This document shows, piece by piece, positions 11,594-20,412 of a stretch of 64,000 nucleotides of DNA. This DNA comes from Bradyrhizobium vignae (GTDB lineage: Bacteria > Pseudomonadota > Alphaproteobacteria > Rhizobiales > Xanthobacteraceae). The stretch covers positions 1-64,000 of the forward strand of contig NZ_RDQF01000004.1 in NCBI RefSeq assembly GCF_004114425.1, given 5' to 3'. The translations under genes and the position numbers were made by a program. The notes under the pieces are model-generated. The model was not told the origin of the DNA. It worked only from the letters and a program-made list of their open reading frames with translations, and ran no database searches. Positions within the stretch are counted from its first letter, which is position 1, and each line of letters begins with the position of its first letter.

Positions 11594-12613
11594 ATGAGCG
11601 CTGCAGAAGAAGTCGTCGCCGAAGGCCACGAAGCTGTCGAGGCGGTTCCGAAGCGGGCCATGACGCTGGGCACCGGCACCTCGCTGCTGGTGCTGGCGGC
11701 GCTGCTGATCGTGCCGGTGTTCGTCAAGAACTTCATCATCTTCCAGATGACGATGCTCCTGATCTACGGGCTCGCGGTGCTGGCGCTGAACATCCTGACC
11801 GGCGGAAGCGGCCAGTTCTCGCTCGGCCAGAGCGCGTTCTACGCCGTCGGCGCCTATACCTCGGCGGTGCTGATGGAGCACGCCAACATCAACTACGCGC
11901 TGACCATTCCGATTTCCGCCGCGGTCTGCTTCGCATTCGGCTACCTGTTCGGCAAGCCGGCGCTGCGGCTGTCGGGCGTCTATCTCGCGCTCGCGACCTT
12001 CGCACTCGCCACCGCGATGCCACAGCTGTTGAAACTGAACTTCCTCGAGCACTGGACCGGCGGCGTGCAAGGCCTCGTCGTCACCAAGCCGGACGCACCG
12101 TTCGGCCTGCCGATGTCGCAGGACATGTGGCTGTACTACTTCACGCTCGTCGTGACCGTCGCGATCTACATCTTCTCGGTGAACCTGCTGCGCTCCCGCT
12201 CCGGCCGCGCCTTCATGGCGATCCGCGACAACGAGATCGCGGCCTCCTCGATGGGTGTCAACGTCGCGCTCTACAAGACGCTCGCTTTCGGAGTGTCCGC
12301 CGGCATCACCGGCGTTGCCGGCTCGCTTGGCGCCATCGCCGTGCAATTCGTCGCGCCCGACAGCTACACCATCACGCTTGCGATCTCGCTGTTCCTCGGC
12401 ATGGTCGTCGGCGGCGTCGGCTGGCTGCCCGGCTCGTTCGTCGGCGCGGCCTTCATCATCTTCGTGCCAAACATGGCGGAAAGCATCTCCAAGGGCCTTT
12501 CCGGCGCGGTGTTCGGGGTGCTGTTGTTCCTCGTCATCTACCTCGTGCCGCACGGCGCAAGACAGGCCGCAATCCTGGGCCAGCAACTCGCTGGCAAGCT
12601 CAGGAAGAACTGA
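11594..12613 (+). CDS. livM: Liv-type ABC transporter permease (LivM family)
   Basis: This 339-residue permease has an N-terminal charged tail followed by about nine membrane segments and the LivM motif GGSGQFSLGQSAFYAVGAY. The ATG at 11594 is chosen. A TTG at 11588 overlapping the livH stop is possible and would add two residues. It is the last membrane component of the transporter. The first of four binding-protein genes starts 37 bases downstream. Confidence 0.92.
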   Translation: MSAAEEVVAEGHEAVEAVPKRAMTLGTGTSLLVLAALLIVPVFVKNFIIFQMTMLLIYGLAVLALNILTGGSGQFSLGQSAFYAVGAYTSAVLMEHANINYALTIPISAAVCFAFGYLFGKPALRLSGVYLALATFALATAMPQLLKLNFLEHWTGGVQGLVVTKPDAPFGLPMSQDMWLYYFTLVVTVAIYIFSVNLLRSRSGRAFMAIRDNEIAASSMGVNVALYKTLAFGVSAGITGVAGSLGAIAVQFVAPDSYTITLAISLFLGMVVGGVGWLPGSFVGAAFIIFVPNMAESISKGLSGAVFGVLLFLVIYLVPHGARQAAILGQQLAGKLRKN

Positions 12614-12650
12614 AAACTCTCAAGGACCGTCGTTAACCAAGGAGACCCAA

Positions 12651-13886
12651 TTGCTTTTCGGAAGAACACTGCGATCCGCCGCGCTGGTCACGGCAACGGC
12701 GGCCATCACTCTCACCTCCGGCGCTGCACTCGCCCAAAAGAAATACGACACCGGCGCGTCCGATACCGAGATCAAGATCGGCAACATCATGCCGTACAGC
12801 GGTCCGGCGTCGGCCTACGGCATCATCGGCAAGACCGAAGAAGCCTATTTCAAGATGATCAACGACAAGGGCGGCATCAACGGCCGCAAGATCAATTTCG
12901 TGACCTATGACGACGGCTATTCGCCGCCGAAAGCCGTCGAGCAGGTCCGCAAGCTGGTCGAGAGCGACGAGGTGCTGACCGTCTTCAATCCGCTCGGCAC
13001 GCCCTCGAACACGGCGATCCAGAAATACCTCAACGCCAAGAAGATCCCGCAGCTCTTCGTCGCCACCGGCGCCACCAAGTGGAACGATCCGAAGAACTTC
13101 CCCTGGACCATGGGCTGGCAGCCCTCCTACCAGAGCGAAGCGCACATCTACGCGAAATGGCTGATGAAGGAGAAGCCCGATGCCAAGGTCGCGATCCTCT
13201 ATCAGAACGACGATTTCGGCAAAGACTACCTCAAGGGCACCAAGGACGGGCTCGGCGCCAAGGCCTCTTCCATGATCATCATGGAAGAGAGCTATGAGGT
13301 CTCCGAGCCGTCGATCGACGGCCACATCGTCAAGATCAAGGCGGCCAATCCCGACGTGCTGCTGATCTATGCGACGCCGAAGTTCGCGGCCCAGACCATC
13401 AAGAAGACCGCCGAGCTCAGCTGGAAGCCGCTCCAGATCCTCACCAACGTGTCGATCTCGGTCGGCAGCGTGATGAAGCCGGCCGGCTTCGAGAGCGCGC
13501 AGGGCGTGCTGTCGGCGGCCTATGCCAAGGATTCGACGGATCCGCAGTGGGTCAACGATCCCGGCATGAAGAGGTGGAACGAGTTCGTCGACAAGTACAT
13601 GCCGGGTGCCGACAAGTCCGACACCAGCATGGTCTATGGCTACGGCGCCGCGTCGACGCTGGCCAAGGTGCTGGAAATGTGCGGTGACGACCTCACCCGC
13701 ACCAACCTCATGAAGCAGGCGGCGAGCCTGAAGGACTTTGCGCCGGATACCCTGCTGCCCGGCGTCAAGATCAACACCAGCGCCACCGATTTCGCTCCGA
13801 TCGCGCAGCTCCAGATGATGCGCTTCAAGGGCGAGAGGTGGGAACTGTTCGGCGAGATCATCAGCGGCGACGTCGCCTCCGAATGA
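12651..13886 (+). CDS. Periplasmic substrate-binding protein 1 of 4
   Basis: This 411-residue type-I periplasmic binding protein belongs to the Leu/Ile/Val-binding family. The start is TTG with AAGGAG six bases upstream. The frame runs open far back through the livM gene, but that extension is a shadow. A signal peptide ends near GAALAQ, and the mature protein begins KKYDTGASDTEIKIGN. It closely resembles the next three products and probably delivers substrate to the livHMGF-type transporter. It is followed by a rho-independent terminator. The ligand is unknown. Confidence 0.92.
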   Translation: MLFGRTLRSAALVTATAAITLTSGAALAQKKYDTGASDTEIKIGNIMPYSGPASAYGIIGKTEEAYFKMINDKGGINGRKINFVTYDDGYSPPKAVEQVRKLVESDEVLTVFNPLGTPSNTAIQKYLNAKKIPQLFVATGATKWNDPKNFPWTMGWQPSYQSEAHIYAKWLMKEKPDAKVAILYQNDDFGKDYLKGTKDGLGAKASSMIIMEESYEVSEPSIDGHIVKIKAANPDVLLIYATPKFAAQTIKKTAELSWKPLQILTNVSISVGSVMKPAGFESAQGVLSAAYAKDSTDPQWVNDPGMKRWNEFVDKYMPGADKSDTSMVYGYGAASTLAKVLEMCGDDLTRTNLMKQAASLKDFAPDTLLPGVKINTSATDFAPIAQLQMMRFKGERWELFGEIISGDVASE

Positions 13887-13914
13887 CACGCTGATGCAAC
13901 AATTCAGCGCGAAG

Positions 13915-13945
13915 AGCCCCCGCGGGCAACTGCGGGGGCTTTTTG
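13915..13945 (+). terminator. Rho-independent terminator after binding protein 1
   Basis: Stem AGCCCCCGC / GCGGGGGCT followed by TTTTT. Related stems follow the third and fourth binding-protein genes. Confidence 0.85.
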
Positions 13946-14005
13946 TTGACGTCTGGCCGCAATCTTGTTCAATGCGGCGCCGATCCAGCTCGGGGTAGGA
14001 GAACA

Positions 14006-15232
14006 ATGACTGCCGTTCGTTTTCAGGTTGCGACGCTCTGGGTCGCATTTGCGTTGTGCACTGCAATGAGCAGCGAAGTGCTGGCGCAGAAAAAATATGA
14101 CAGCGGAGCTTCGGATACCGAGATCAAGATCGGTAATATCATGCCCTATAGCGGTCCGGCCTCCGCCTATGCCGCTATCGGCAAGGCCGAAGAAGCCTAT
14201 TTCAACAAGATCAATGCCGAGGGCGGCATCAACGGCCGCAAGATCAAATTCATCTCCTATGACGACGCCTATTCGCCGCCGAAAACGGTCGAGCAGGCGC
14301 GCAAGCTGGTCGAGAGCGACGGGGTGCTCTTGATCTTCGGCTCGCTCGGAACCTCCACCAACAGCGCCATCCGCAAATACATGAACGAGAAGAAGGTGCC
14401 GCAATTGTTCGTAGCGAGCGGTGCGTCGAAATGGAACGAGCCCAAGCAATATCCATGGACCATGGGCTGGCAGCCCTCCTACCAGAGCGAAGCGCGCATC
14501 TACGCCAAGTACATCATGAAGGAGAGGCCGCAGGCGAAGATCGGCGTGCTCTACCAGAACGACGATTTCGGCAAGGACTATCTGAAGGGACTCAAAGACG
14601 GCCTCGGCGCCAAGGCTTCGATGATCGTGCTGGAAGAGGCCTACAACACCTCGGAGCCGGCGGTCGACGAGCACGTCGTCAAGTTGAAAGCCTCCGGTGC
14701 CGACGTCTTCATCAGCATCACCACACCGAAATTCACGGCGCAAGGAATCAAGAAGGCCGCGGAGATCAACTGGCATCCGGTCCAGATCATCTCCAACGTC
14801 TCGACCTCGGTCGGCGGCGTGATCGAACCGGCGGGGTTCGAGATCTCGCAAGGCATCCTGTCGGCGAGCTACACCAAGGACGGCTCCGATCCGCAGTGGG
14901 ATGCCGATGACGGCATGAAGAAATTCTACAACTTCCTCGCCCAATACGACCCCAAGGCCAACAAGCTCGATGCCGGCGTCGCGTTCGGCTATGCCGCCGC
15001 GCAGACCATGGTGAAGGTGCTGCAGATGTGCGGCAACGATCTCACCCGCGAGAACGTCATGAAGCAGGCCGCCAGCCTGAAGGACTTCGCACCCGACACG
15101 CTGCTGCCCGGCATCAAGATCAATACCGCGCCGGACAATTTCGCCCCGATCGAACAGCTCCAGATGATGCGGTTCAAGGGCCGGAAATGGGAGCTGTTCG
15201 GCGACATCATCTCGAGCGAGCTCGGACAATAG
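14006..15232 (+). CDS. Periplasmic substrate-binding protein 2 of 4
   Basis: This 408-residue paralogue of its neighbours has a signal peptide ending near SSEVLAQ and then KKYDSGASDTEIKIGN. The ATG at 14006 has AGGAG five bases upstream. Differences from its sisters include VESDGVLLIFGSLG in place of VESDEV..FNSLG, and a changed C-terminal lobe. These suggest a different ligand or affinity. No terminator hairpin was found after it, unlike the other three. Confidence 0.91.
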   Translation: MTAVRFQVATLWVAFALCTAMSSEVLAQKKYDSGASDTEIKIGNIMPYSGPASAYAAIGKAEEAYFNKINAEGGINGRKIKFISYDDAYSPPKTVEQARKLVESDGVLLIFGSLGTSTNSAIRKYMNEKKVPQLFVASGASKWNEPKQYPWTMGWQPSYQSEARIYAKYIMKERPQAKIGVLYQNDDFGKDYLKGLKDGLGAKASMIVLEEAYNTSEPAVDEHVVKLKASGADVFISITTPKFTAQGIKKAAEINWHPVQIISNVSTSVGGVIEPAGFEISQGILSASYTKDGSDPQWDADDGMKKFYNFLAQYDPKANKLDAGVAFGYAAAQTMVKVLQMCGNDLTRENVMKQAASLKDFAPDTLLPGIKINTAPDNFAPIEQLQMMRFKGRKWELFGDIISSELGQ

Positions 15233-15496
15233 AGCCGTCGCGAGCAGCCGCAATTTGGAGTTAATTAGATCGGAGTGACGCAACTCCAGGTTCGCGCGAT
15301 CGCGGGCGCGGCAGTACTGCCGCATGGAAATATTCCGCACCGCATCGATCAAATCACGCTCTCGACGATGGTTTCGCCGGGGGCGTTTTTCTTGCTGGGT
15401 GCGGGAGAAGGGTATTCAATGTGAGCCGGAGCGGCACGAGACGAGCGCTCCCAATCAAGAACAAGCGACACATTCAACAGACCCAGGGAGATCGAG

Positions 15497-16723
15497 ATGC
15501 CTGCAATGCATGTGCGTTTGGGGGCCCTTGCGGCTGCCCTCGCGCTGTCTGCCGCTCTGTCCACCGTAGCGTCAGCGCAGAAGAAATACGATACCGGCGC
15601 ATCGGACACCGCAATCAAGATCGGCAACATCATGCCCTATAGCGGACCGGCCTCCGCTTACGGCGTGATCGGCAAGACGGAAGAAGCCTATTTCCGCAAG
15701 ATCAACGCTGAAGGCGGCATCAACGGTCGCAAGATCAACTTCATCAGCTATGACGATGCCTACTCGCCGCCGAAGACGGTGGAGCAGGCCCGCAAGCTCG
15801 TCGAGAGCGACGAGGTTCTGCTGATCTTCAACTCGCTCGGCACGCCGCCCAACTCGGCGATCCAGAAATACATGAACTCCAAGAAGGTGCCGCAGCTCTT
15901 CGTCGCCACCGGCGCGACCAAGTGGAACGATCCGAAAGATTTCCCCTGGACCATGGGCTGGCAGCCCAACTACCAGAGCGAATCGCAGATTTACGCAAAG
16001 TACATCCTGAAGAACCATCCCGACGCCAAGATCGGCGTGCTCTACCAGAACGACGATTACGGCAAGGACTATCTGAAAGGCTTCAAGGACGGACTTGGGA
16101 CCAAGGCCTCGATGATCATCATCGAGGACAGCTATGAAGTCTCCGAGCCGACCATCGACTCGCACATCGTCAGGCTGAAGTCGTCCGGCGCGGACGTGTT
16201 CTTCAACATCACGACGCCGAAATTCGCGGCGCAGGCGATCAAGAAGAATGCGGAGATCGGCTGGAAGCCGCTCCATTTCCTCAACAACGTGTCGGCGTCG
16301 ATCGGCAGTGTGATCAAGCCGGCAGGCTTCGAGAACGCGCAGGACATCATCTCCTCGCAATATTTCAAGGATCCCACCGATCCGCAGTGGAAGAACGATC
16401 CCGCGATGAAGGCCTGGAATGAGTTCCTGGACAAATACTATCCCGAGGCCAACCGGGCCGACGCCTCGGTGATGTACGGCTTCATCGTGTCCCAGGGTCT
16501 CGTGCAGGTGCTGAAGGCCTGCGGCGACGATCTGACGCGTGAGAACGTGATGAAGCAGGCGGCCAGCCTGAAGGATTTCGAACCGCTCGGCCTGCTGCCG
16601 GGCGTCAAGGTTAACACCAGCCCCACCGACTTTGCTCCGATCTCCCAGTTGCAGCTCATCCGCTTCAAGGGGGAAGCCTGGGAGCGGTTCGGCGACGTTC
16701 TCAGCAGCGACGTCGGAGGCTAG
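15497..16723 (+). CDS. Periplasmic substrate-binding protein 3 of 4
   Basis: This 408-residue paralogue has the signal peptide MPAMHVRLGALAAALALSAA and mature start QKKYDTGASDTAIKIGN. GGGAGATCGAG precedes the ATG. It is separated from gene 2 by 264 bases without a recognised gene and could have its own promoter there. It ends at its own terminator. Confidence 0.91.
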   Translation: MPAMHVRLGALAAALALSAALSTVASAQKKYDTGASDTAIKIGNIMPYSGPASAYGVIGKTEEAYFRKINAEGGINGRKINFISYDDAYSPPKTVEQARKLVESDEVLLIFNSLGTPPNSAIQKYMNSKKVPQLFVATGATKWNDPKDFPWTMGWQPNYQSESQIYAKYILKNHPDAKIGVLYQNDDYGKDYLKGFKDGLGTKASMIIIEDSYEVSEPTIDSHIVRLKSSGADVFFNITTPKFAAQAIKKNAEIGWKPLHFLNNVSASIGSVIKPAGFENAQDIISSQYFKDPTDPQWKNDPAMKAWNEFLDKYYPEANRADASVMYGFIVSQGLVQVLKACGDDLTRENVMKQAASLKDFEPLGLLPGVKVNTSPTDFAPISQLQLIRFKGEAWERFGDVLSSDVGG

Positions 16724-16757
16724 GGGATCGACAGGCGCGAATAACGACTAAAGACGC

Positions 16758-16792
16758 AGCCCCTGCGGCCAAGTCGCAGGGGCTTTTCCTTG
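16758..16792 (+). terminator. Rho-independent terminator after binding protein 3
   Basis: Stem AGCCCCTGCG / CGCAGGGGCT with loop GCCAAGT, then TTTTCCTT. Confidence 0.85.
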
Positions 16793-16889
16793 AAGCTTTC
16801 GGGCAAATCGTATTGAATTGCGGTCGCGCCACCAAAAAACCCGAGACAAGAAAAGGGACGCACACACCAAGAAAAACAGGGAGATTGGA

Positions 16890-18119
16890 ATGCCTGCTGT
16901 CACCGGCAAGCTTGCGGCCGCATCATTGGCGCTCGCGCTCATCGCGGCCTCGGCCTCAACTGCATCAGCCCAGAAGAAATACGATACCGGCGCGACCGAC
17001 ACCGAGATCAAGATCGGCAACATCATGCCCTACAGCGGACCGGCCTCCGCCTATGGCATCATCGGACGCACCGAAGCCGCCTATTTCAAGAAGGTCAACG
17101 ACGAGGGCGGCATCAACGCCCGCAAGATCAACTTCATCAGCTATGACGATGCGTACTCGCCGCCGAAGACGGTGGAGCAGGCCCGCAAGCTGGTCGAGAG
17201 CGACGAAGTGCTGCTGATCTTCAACTCGCTCGGCACACCGTCGAACTCGGCGATCCAGAAATACATGAACTCGAAGAAGGTGCCGCAGCTGTTCGTCGCC
17301 ACCGGCGCCACCAAGTGGAACGATCCGAAAGATTTCCCCTGGACCATGGGCTGGCAGCCCAACTACCAGAGCGAGACGCAGATCTATGCGAAGTACATCC
17401 TGAAGGAGATGCCGAACGCGAAGATCGCCGTCCTGTTCCAGAACGACGATTACGGCAAGGACTATCTCAAGGGCCTGAAGGATGGCCTCGGCGCCAAGGC
17501 CGCCAGCATGATCGTGGCCGAGGAAAGCTACGAGACGTCCGAACCGACGATCGACAACCACATCGTCAAGCTGAAGGCCACCGGCGCCGATATCTTCGTC
17601 AACATCACCACGCCGAAATTCGCGGCGCAGGCGATCAAGAAGAACGCCGAGATCGGATGGAAGCCGATCCACTTCCTCAACAACGTCTCCGCCTCGGTCG
17701 GCAGCGTGATCAAGCCCGCCGGCTTCGAGAACGCGCAAGGCATCATCTCGGCGGCCTATCTGAAAGACACCACCGATGCGCAATGGGCCAACGACGCCGG
17801 GATGAAGGCATTTCTCGATTTCATGACGAAGTACTTCCCCGAAGGCGACAAGACGGACAACGGCACGATCGTCGGCTACGGCGTCGCGCAGACGCTGGTC
17901 CAGGTGCTGAAGAACTGCGGTGACGATCTCACGCGCGCGAATGTGATGAAACAAGCCGCGAGCCTGAAGGACTTCCGCACCGAGGTGCTGCTACCCGGCA
18001 TCAAGATCAACACGTCGGCGACCGACTTCGCCCCGATCAGCTCACTGCAGCTGCAACGCTTCAAGGGCGAGCGATGGGAACTGTTCGGCGACGTGATCGA
18101 CGCGGAAGCCGGCGGCTAG
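16890..18119 (+). CDS. Periplasmic substrate-binding protein 4 of 4
   Basis: This 409-residue paralogue has a signal peptide ending near TASAQ and mature start KKYDTGATDTEIKIGN. The ATG at 16890 sits in GGGAGATTGGAATG, which supplies a ribosome site. The open frame upstream from 16818 is discarded. By eye it is closest to protein 3 (both have KFAAQAIKKNAEIGWKP). It closes the cluster and is followed by a terminator. Confidence 0.91.
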   Translation: MPAVTGKLAAASLALALIAASASTASAQKKYDTGATDTEIKIGNIMPYSGPASAYGIIGRTEAAYFKKVNDEGGINARKINFISYDDAYSPPKTVEQARKLVESDEVLLIFNSLGTPSNSAIQKYMNSKKVPQLFVATGATKWNDPKDFPWTMGWQPNYQSETQIYAKYILKEMPNAKIAVLFQNDDYGKDYLKGLKDGLGAKAASMIVAEESYETSEPTIDNHIVKLKATGADIFVNITTPKFAAQAIKKNAEIGWKPIHFLNNVSASVGSVIKPAGFENAQGIISAAYLKDTTDAQWANDAGMKAFLDFMTKYFPEGDKTDNGTIVGYGVAQTLVQVLKNCGDDLTRANVMKQAASLKDFRTEVLLPGIKINTSATDFAPISSLQLQRFKGERWELFGDVIDAEAGG

Positions 18120-18135
18120 CGCGAAACACACGACG

Positions 18136-18168
18136 AGCCCCCCGCGAGACGATCGCAGGGGGCTTTGC
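18136..18168 (+). terminator. Rho-independent terminator after binding protein 4
   Basis: Stem AGCCCCC..GCG / CGC.GGGGGCT followed by TTTGCTT, of the same design as the terminators at 13915 and 16758. Confidence 0.8.
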
Positions 18169-18303
18169 TTGCGCGTGGATTATGATCACGCGATTGCACA
18201 ATCGAATAATGGTAAAGGCCGCTTACGCTTTGCCGCACGATGCGGTAGGCAGATGGCCGGCGACCTTGTCGCCGCCACCTCAGTCTGCTCAAGGCCATCG
18301 TCC

Positions 18304-19587
18304 ATGACCGACCGCCGTCCTTTGCTCCGCGCGCTCTACGACGCCGCCGTCGCCGCCGCCCATCCCGACGTGGTGCTGGCCCCTCATTTGCGGCCTGCCC
18401 CCAAGGGACGCGTGATCTGTCTTGCCGCCGGCAAGGGCGCCGGCGCGATGGCCGCGGCGGCGGAGCGGCACTATCTCGATACGCTCAAGCTCGCGCCGGA
18501 GCGGCTGGTCGGCATCGCCACCACGCGCCACGGCTACGGCGTGCCGACGCGCCGCATCCGCGTGGTCGAGGCCGGTCATCCCGTGCCCGACGAGGCCGGC
18601 CTGAAGGGCGCCGCCGACACGCTGGCGCTCGCCGGCGAGGCCGGGCCCGACGATCTCTTGCTGGTGCTGCTCACCGGCGGCGGCTCGGCGAACTGGATCG
18701 CGCCGGTGGAAGGCATCAGCTTCGCGCAGAAGCAGGCGGTCAACAAGGCGCTGCTGCGCTCGGGTGCGCCGATCGGCGAGATGAATGTCGTGCGCAAGCA
18801 CCTGTCGCGCATCAAAGGCGGCCGGCTGGCGCGCGCCGGCAGGAATGCCGCCGAGATCGTCACGCTCGCGATCTCGGACGTGCCGCACGACGAGCCCTCC
18901 GCGATCGCCTCCGGCCCCACCGTGCCCGACGCGACGACGCTGGCGGATGCGCTCGCGATCGTGGCCAAGTACAGGCTCGACATCGACGATGCGGTGCGCC
19001 GCGCGCTCGACGATCCCAATAACGAGAGCTGCAAGCCGGGTGACGCGGCGTTTGCGCGCGCGCATTTCGAGCTGATCGCGCGGCCCAAGCAATCGCTGGA
19101 CGCCGCGGTGAAGCTCGCGCGCCAGTCCGGCTACGAGACCATCGATCTCGGCGCAGATCTCGAAGGCGAGGCCCGCGAGGTCGCCGCCGATCATGCCAGG
19201 CTGGCGCTGCAAGCCCGCGCCCAGGGCAAGCGCGTCGCGATCCTCTCCGGCGGCGAGCTCACGGTGACCGTGCGCGGCCATGGCCGCGGCGGACCGAACC
19301 AGGAATACGCGCTGGCGCTCGCCGAGCTGCTCCAGGATACGCCGGACATTTCGGCGCTCGCCGGCGATACCGACGGCGCCGATGGTGGTGCCGGCCACCC
19401 CACCGACCCCGCCGGCGCGCTGATCGACGCAGCGACGTTTGCGAAGATGAAGGCGCTGGCGCTTCAGCCGCAGGCCTATCTCGACAACAACGACGCGACG
19501 ACGTTCTTCGAGGCCACGGGGGATCTGCTGCAGCCGGGGCCGACGCTGACCAATGTGAATGATATCCGCGTGATCCTGGTGGATTGA
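18304..19587 (+). CDS. Glycerate 2-kinase (DUF4147/MOFRL family)
   Basis: This 427-residue member of the GckA/TtuD family makes 2-phosphoglycerate from D-glycerate and ATP. Older annotations call such proteins hydroxypyruvate reductase. The N-terminal DUF4147 domain has AAGKGAGAM near residue 40 and LLTGGGSANW near 122. The C-terminal MOFRL domain has SGGELTVTVRG and GPNQEYAL. The start at 18304 begins the conserved domain. An upstream extension in the same frame runs into the terminator region and is rejected. It probably serves glyoxylate/glycerate metabolism and has no visible link to its neighbours. Confidence 0.9.
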   Translation: MTDRRPLLRALYDAAVAAAHPDVVLAPHLRPAPKGRVICLAAGKGAGAMAAAAERHYLDTLKLAPERLVGIATTRHGYGVPTRRIRVVEAGHPVPDEAGLKGAADTLALAGEAGPDDLLLVLLTGGGSANWIAPVEGISFAQKQAVNKALLRSGAPIGEMNVVRKHLSRIKGGRLARAGRNAAEIVTLAISDVPHDEPSAIASGPTVPDATTLADALAIVAKYRLDIDDAVRRALDDPNNESCKPGDAAFARAHFELIARPKQSLDAAVKLARQSGYETIDLGADLEGEAREVAADHARLALQARAQGKRVAILSGGELTVTVRGHGRGGPNQEYALALAELLQDTPDISALAGDTDGADGGAGHPTDPAGALIDAATFAKMKALALQPQAYLDNNDATTFFEATGDLLQPGPTLTNVNDIRVILVD

Positions 19588-19590
19588 GGC

Positions 19591-19680
19591 GCGAAAGCGG
19601 GGAATCCAGTACGCCGCGGCTTATCGACAAATCACAACCGTCTCGGAGTACTGGATCGCCCGCCTTCGCGGGCGATGACG
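19591..19680. repeat. Intergenic palindrome, GCGATCCAGTAC family
   Basis: Paired GCGAAAGCGGGGAATCCAGTA and TACTGGATCGCCCGCC..GCGGGCGATGACG ends. It lies between convergent genes. A relative is at 26251-26350. Confidence 0.65.
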
Positions 19681-19717
19681 GCAGAGAGTGAGGATCCACC
19701 GCCGGTAGCCGCGGGGC

Positions 19718-20239
19718 TCAAAACTCGTTCGCGATCTTCGCGAGCATCGCGATCAGGGCCTCGCGGTTGGCCTGGCCGAGCAGATCGTTCAACCGGGCCT
19801 CGTGCTTGGTGGCAACGAGCTTTTTCGCGCGCGCCAGCACGGCCTTGCCCTTGTCGGTCAGGACCAGGATGTGCGAGCGGCGGTCGTTGGTGGAGCGGAT
19901 CCGCGCGCAGAGGTCGCGGCTCTCCAAATTGTCGAGCATCGCCACGAAATTCGGCCTGAGGATGCCGAGGGTGGAGGCGATCTCGGTCTGGTTCCGGCCG
20001 GGGTTCTTCTCGACCAGCAGCAGCACCGAGAACTGCGCCGGCGTCAGCTGCAGCGAGGCCATGCAGCGCAGAAAGTTCTCGAATACCTTGAGCTGCGCCC
20101 GCTTCAGGACATAGCCAAGCTGTTCGGATAGCTCGCCGAGCTGGAGAGCTTCGCTCTGCGGCTCGGCCGCATCCTTGCGGCCCTTGGCCGCGTCAGCCGG
20201 CTTTTCGGAGGTCTTTTCAGCGGTTTTGGAAACGGTCAT
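19718..20239 (-). CDS. MarR-family transcriptional regulator (CouR-like by context)
   Basis: This 173-residue protein has an N-terminal charged extension rich in Lys, Ala and Glu, then a MarR winged helix. LTPAQFSVLLLVEKNPGRNQ and the recognition region TLGILRPNFVAMLDNLE are followed by the wing RSTNDRRSHILVLT. It diverges from the ABC transporter genes. R. palustris has a MarR protein, CouR, that represses hydroxycinnamate genes in response to p-coumaroyl-CoA, and the surrounding gene content matches that locus. Orthology is inferred from context and was not tested. Confidence 0.88.
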   Translation of the reverse strand: MTVSKTAEKTSEKPADAAKGRKDAAEPQSEALQLGELSEQLGYVLKRAQLKVFENFLRCMASLQLTPAQFSVLLLVEKNPGRNQTEIASTLGILRPNFVAMLDNLESRDLCARIRSTNDRRSHILVLTDKGKAVLARAKKLVATKHEARLNDLLGQANREALIAMLAKIANEF

Positions 20240-20295
20240 CGCCTCGTGCTCGTAATCCCGCTAAATTCGGGAGGGGTCGCTTCCCACTCTTGATG

Positions 20296-20331
20296 TTATA
20301 TTTGATAATTGTTATGGACCATATCAAATAT
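20296..20331. promoter_or_regulatory. Nested inverted repeats between the MarR and livH-type genes
   Basis: A perfect 10-bp inverted repeat, ATATTTGATA (20298-20307) with TATCAAATAT (20322-20331), spans a 14-base centre. Inside it is the dyad TTAT-ATTTG-ATAA (20296-20308) and a near copy TTAT-GGACC-ATAT (20312-20324). Its place in the divergent promoter region suggests a MarR operator. Confidence 0.65.
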
Positions 20332-20412
20332 CGCATGCGTTTTTCAATGGCTGTGAGCGGACCGTCCACCGCAATCGAGAGGACCGGTCCGGATTAGGGG
20401 GAGCGTCCGGTC

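Noticed and set aside
12255..12650. N-terminal extension of binding protein 1 back through livM
   Set aside because: It overlaps livM in another frame and gives a low-complexity translation. The TTG at 12651 has a ribosome site and starts a normal signal peptide.
12633..17954. Minus-strand frames across the binding-protein genes (for example 12633-14066, 13904-15352, 15572-16360, 16965-17954)
   Set aside because: They resemble one another only because the sense genes are paralogues. They are shadows.
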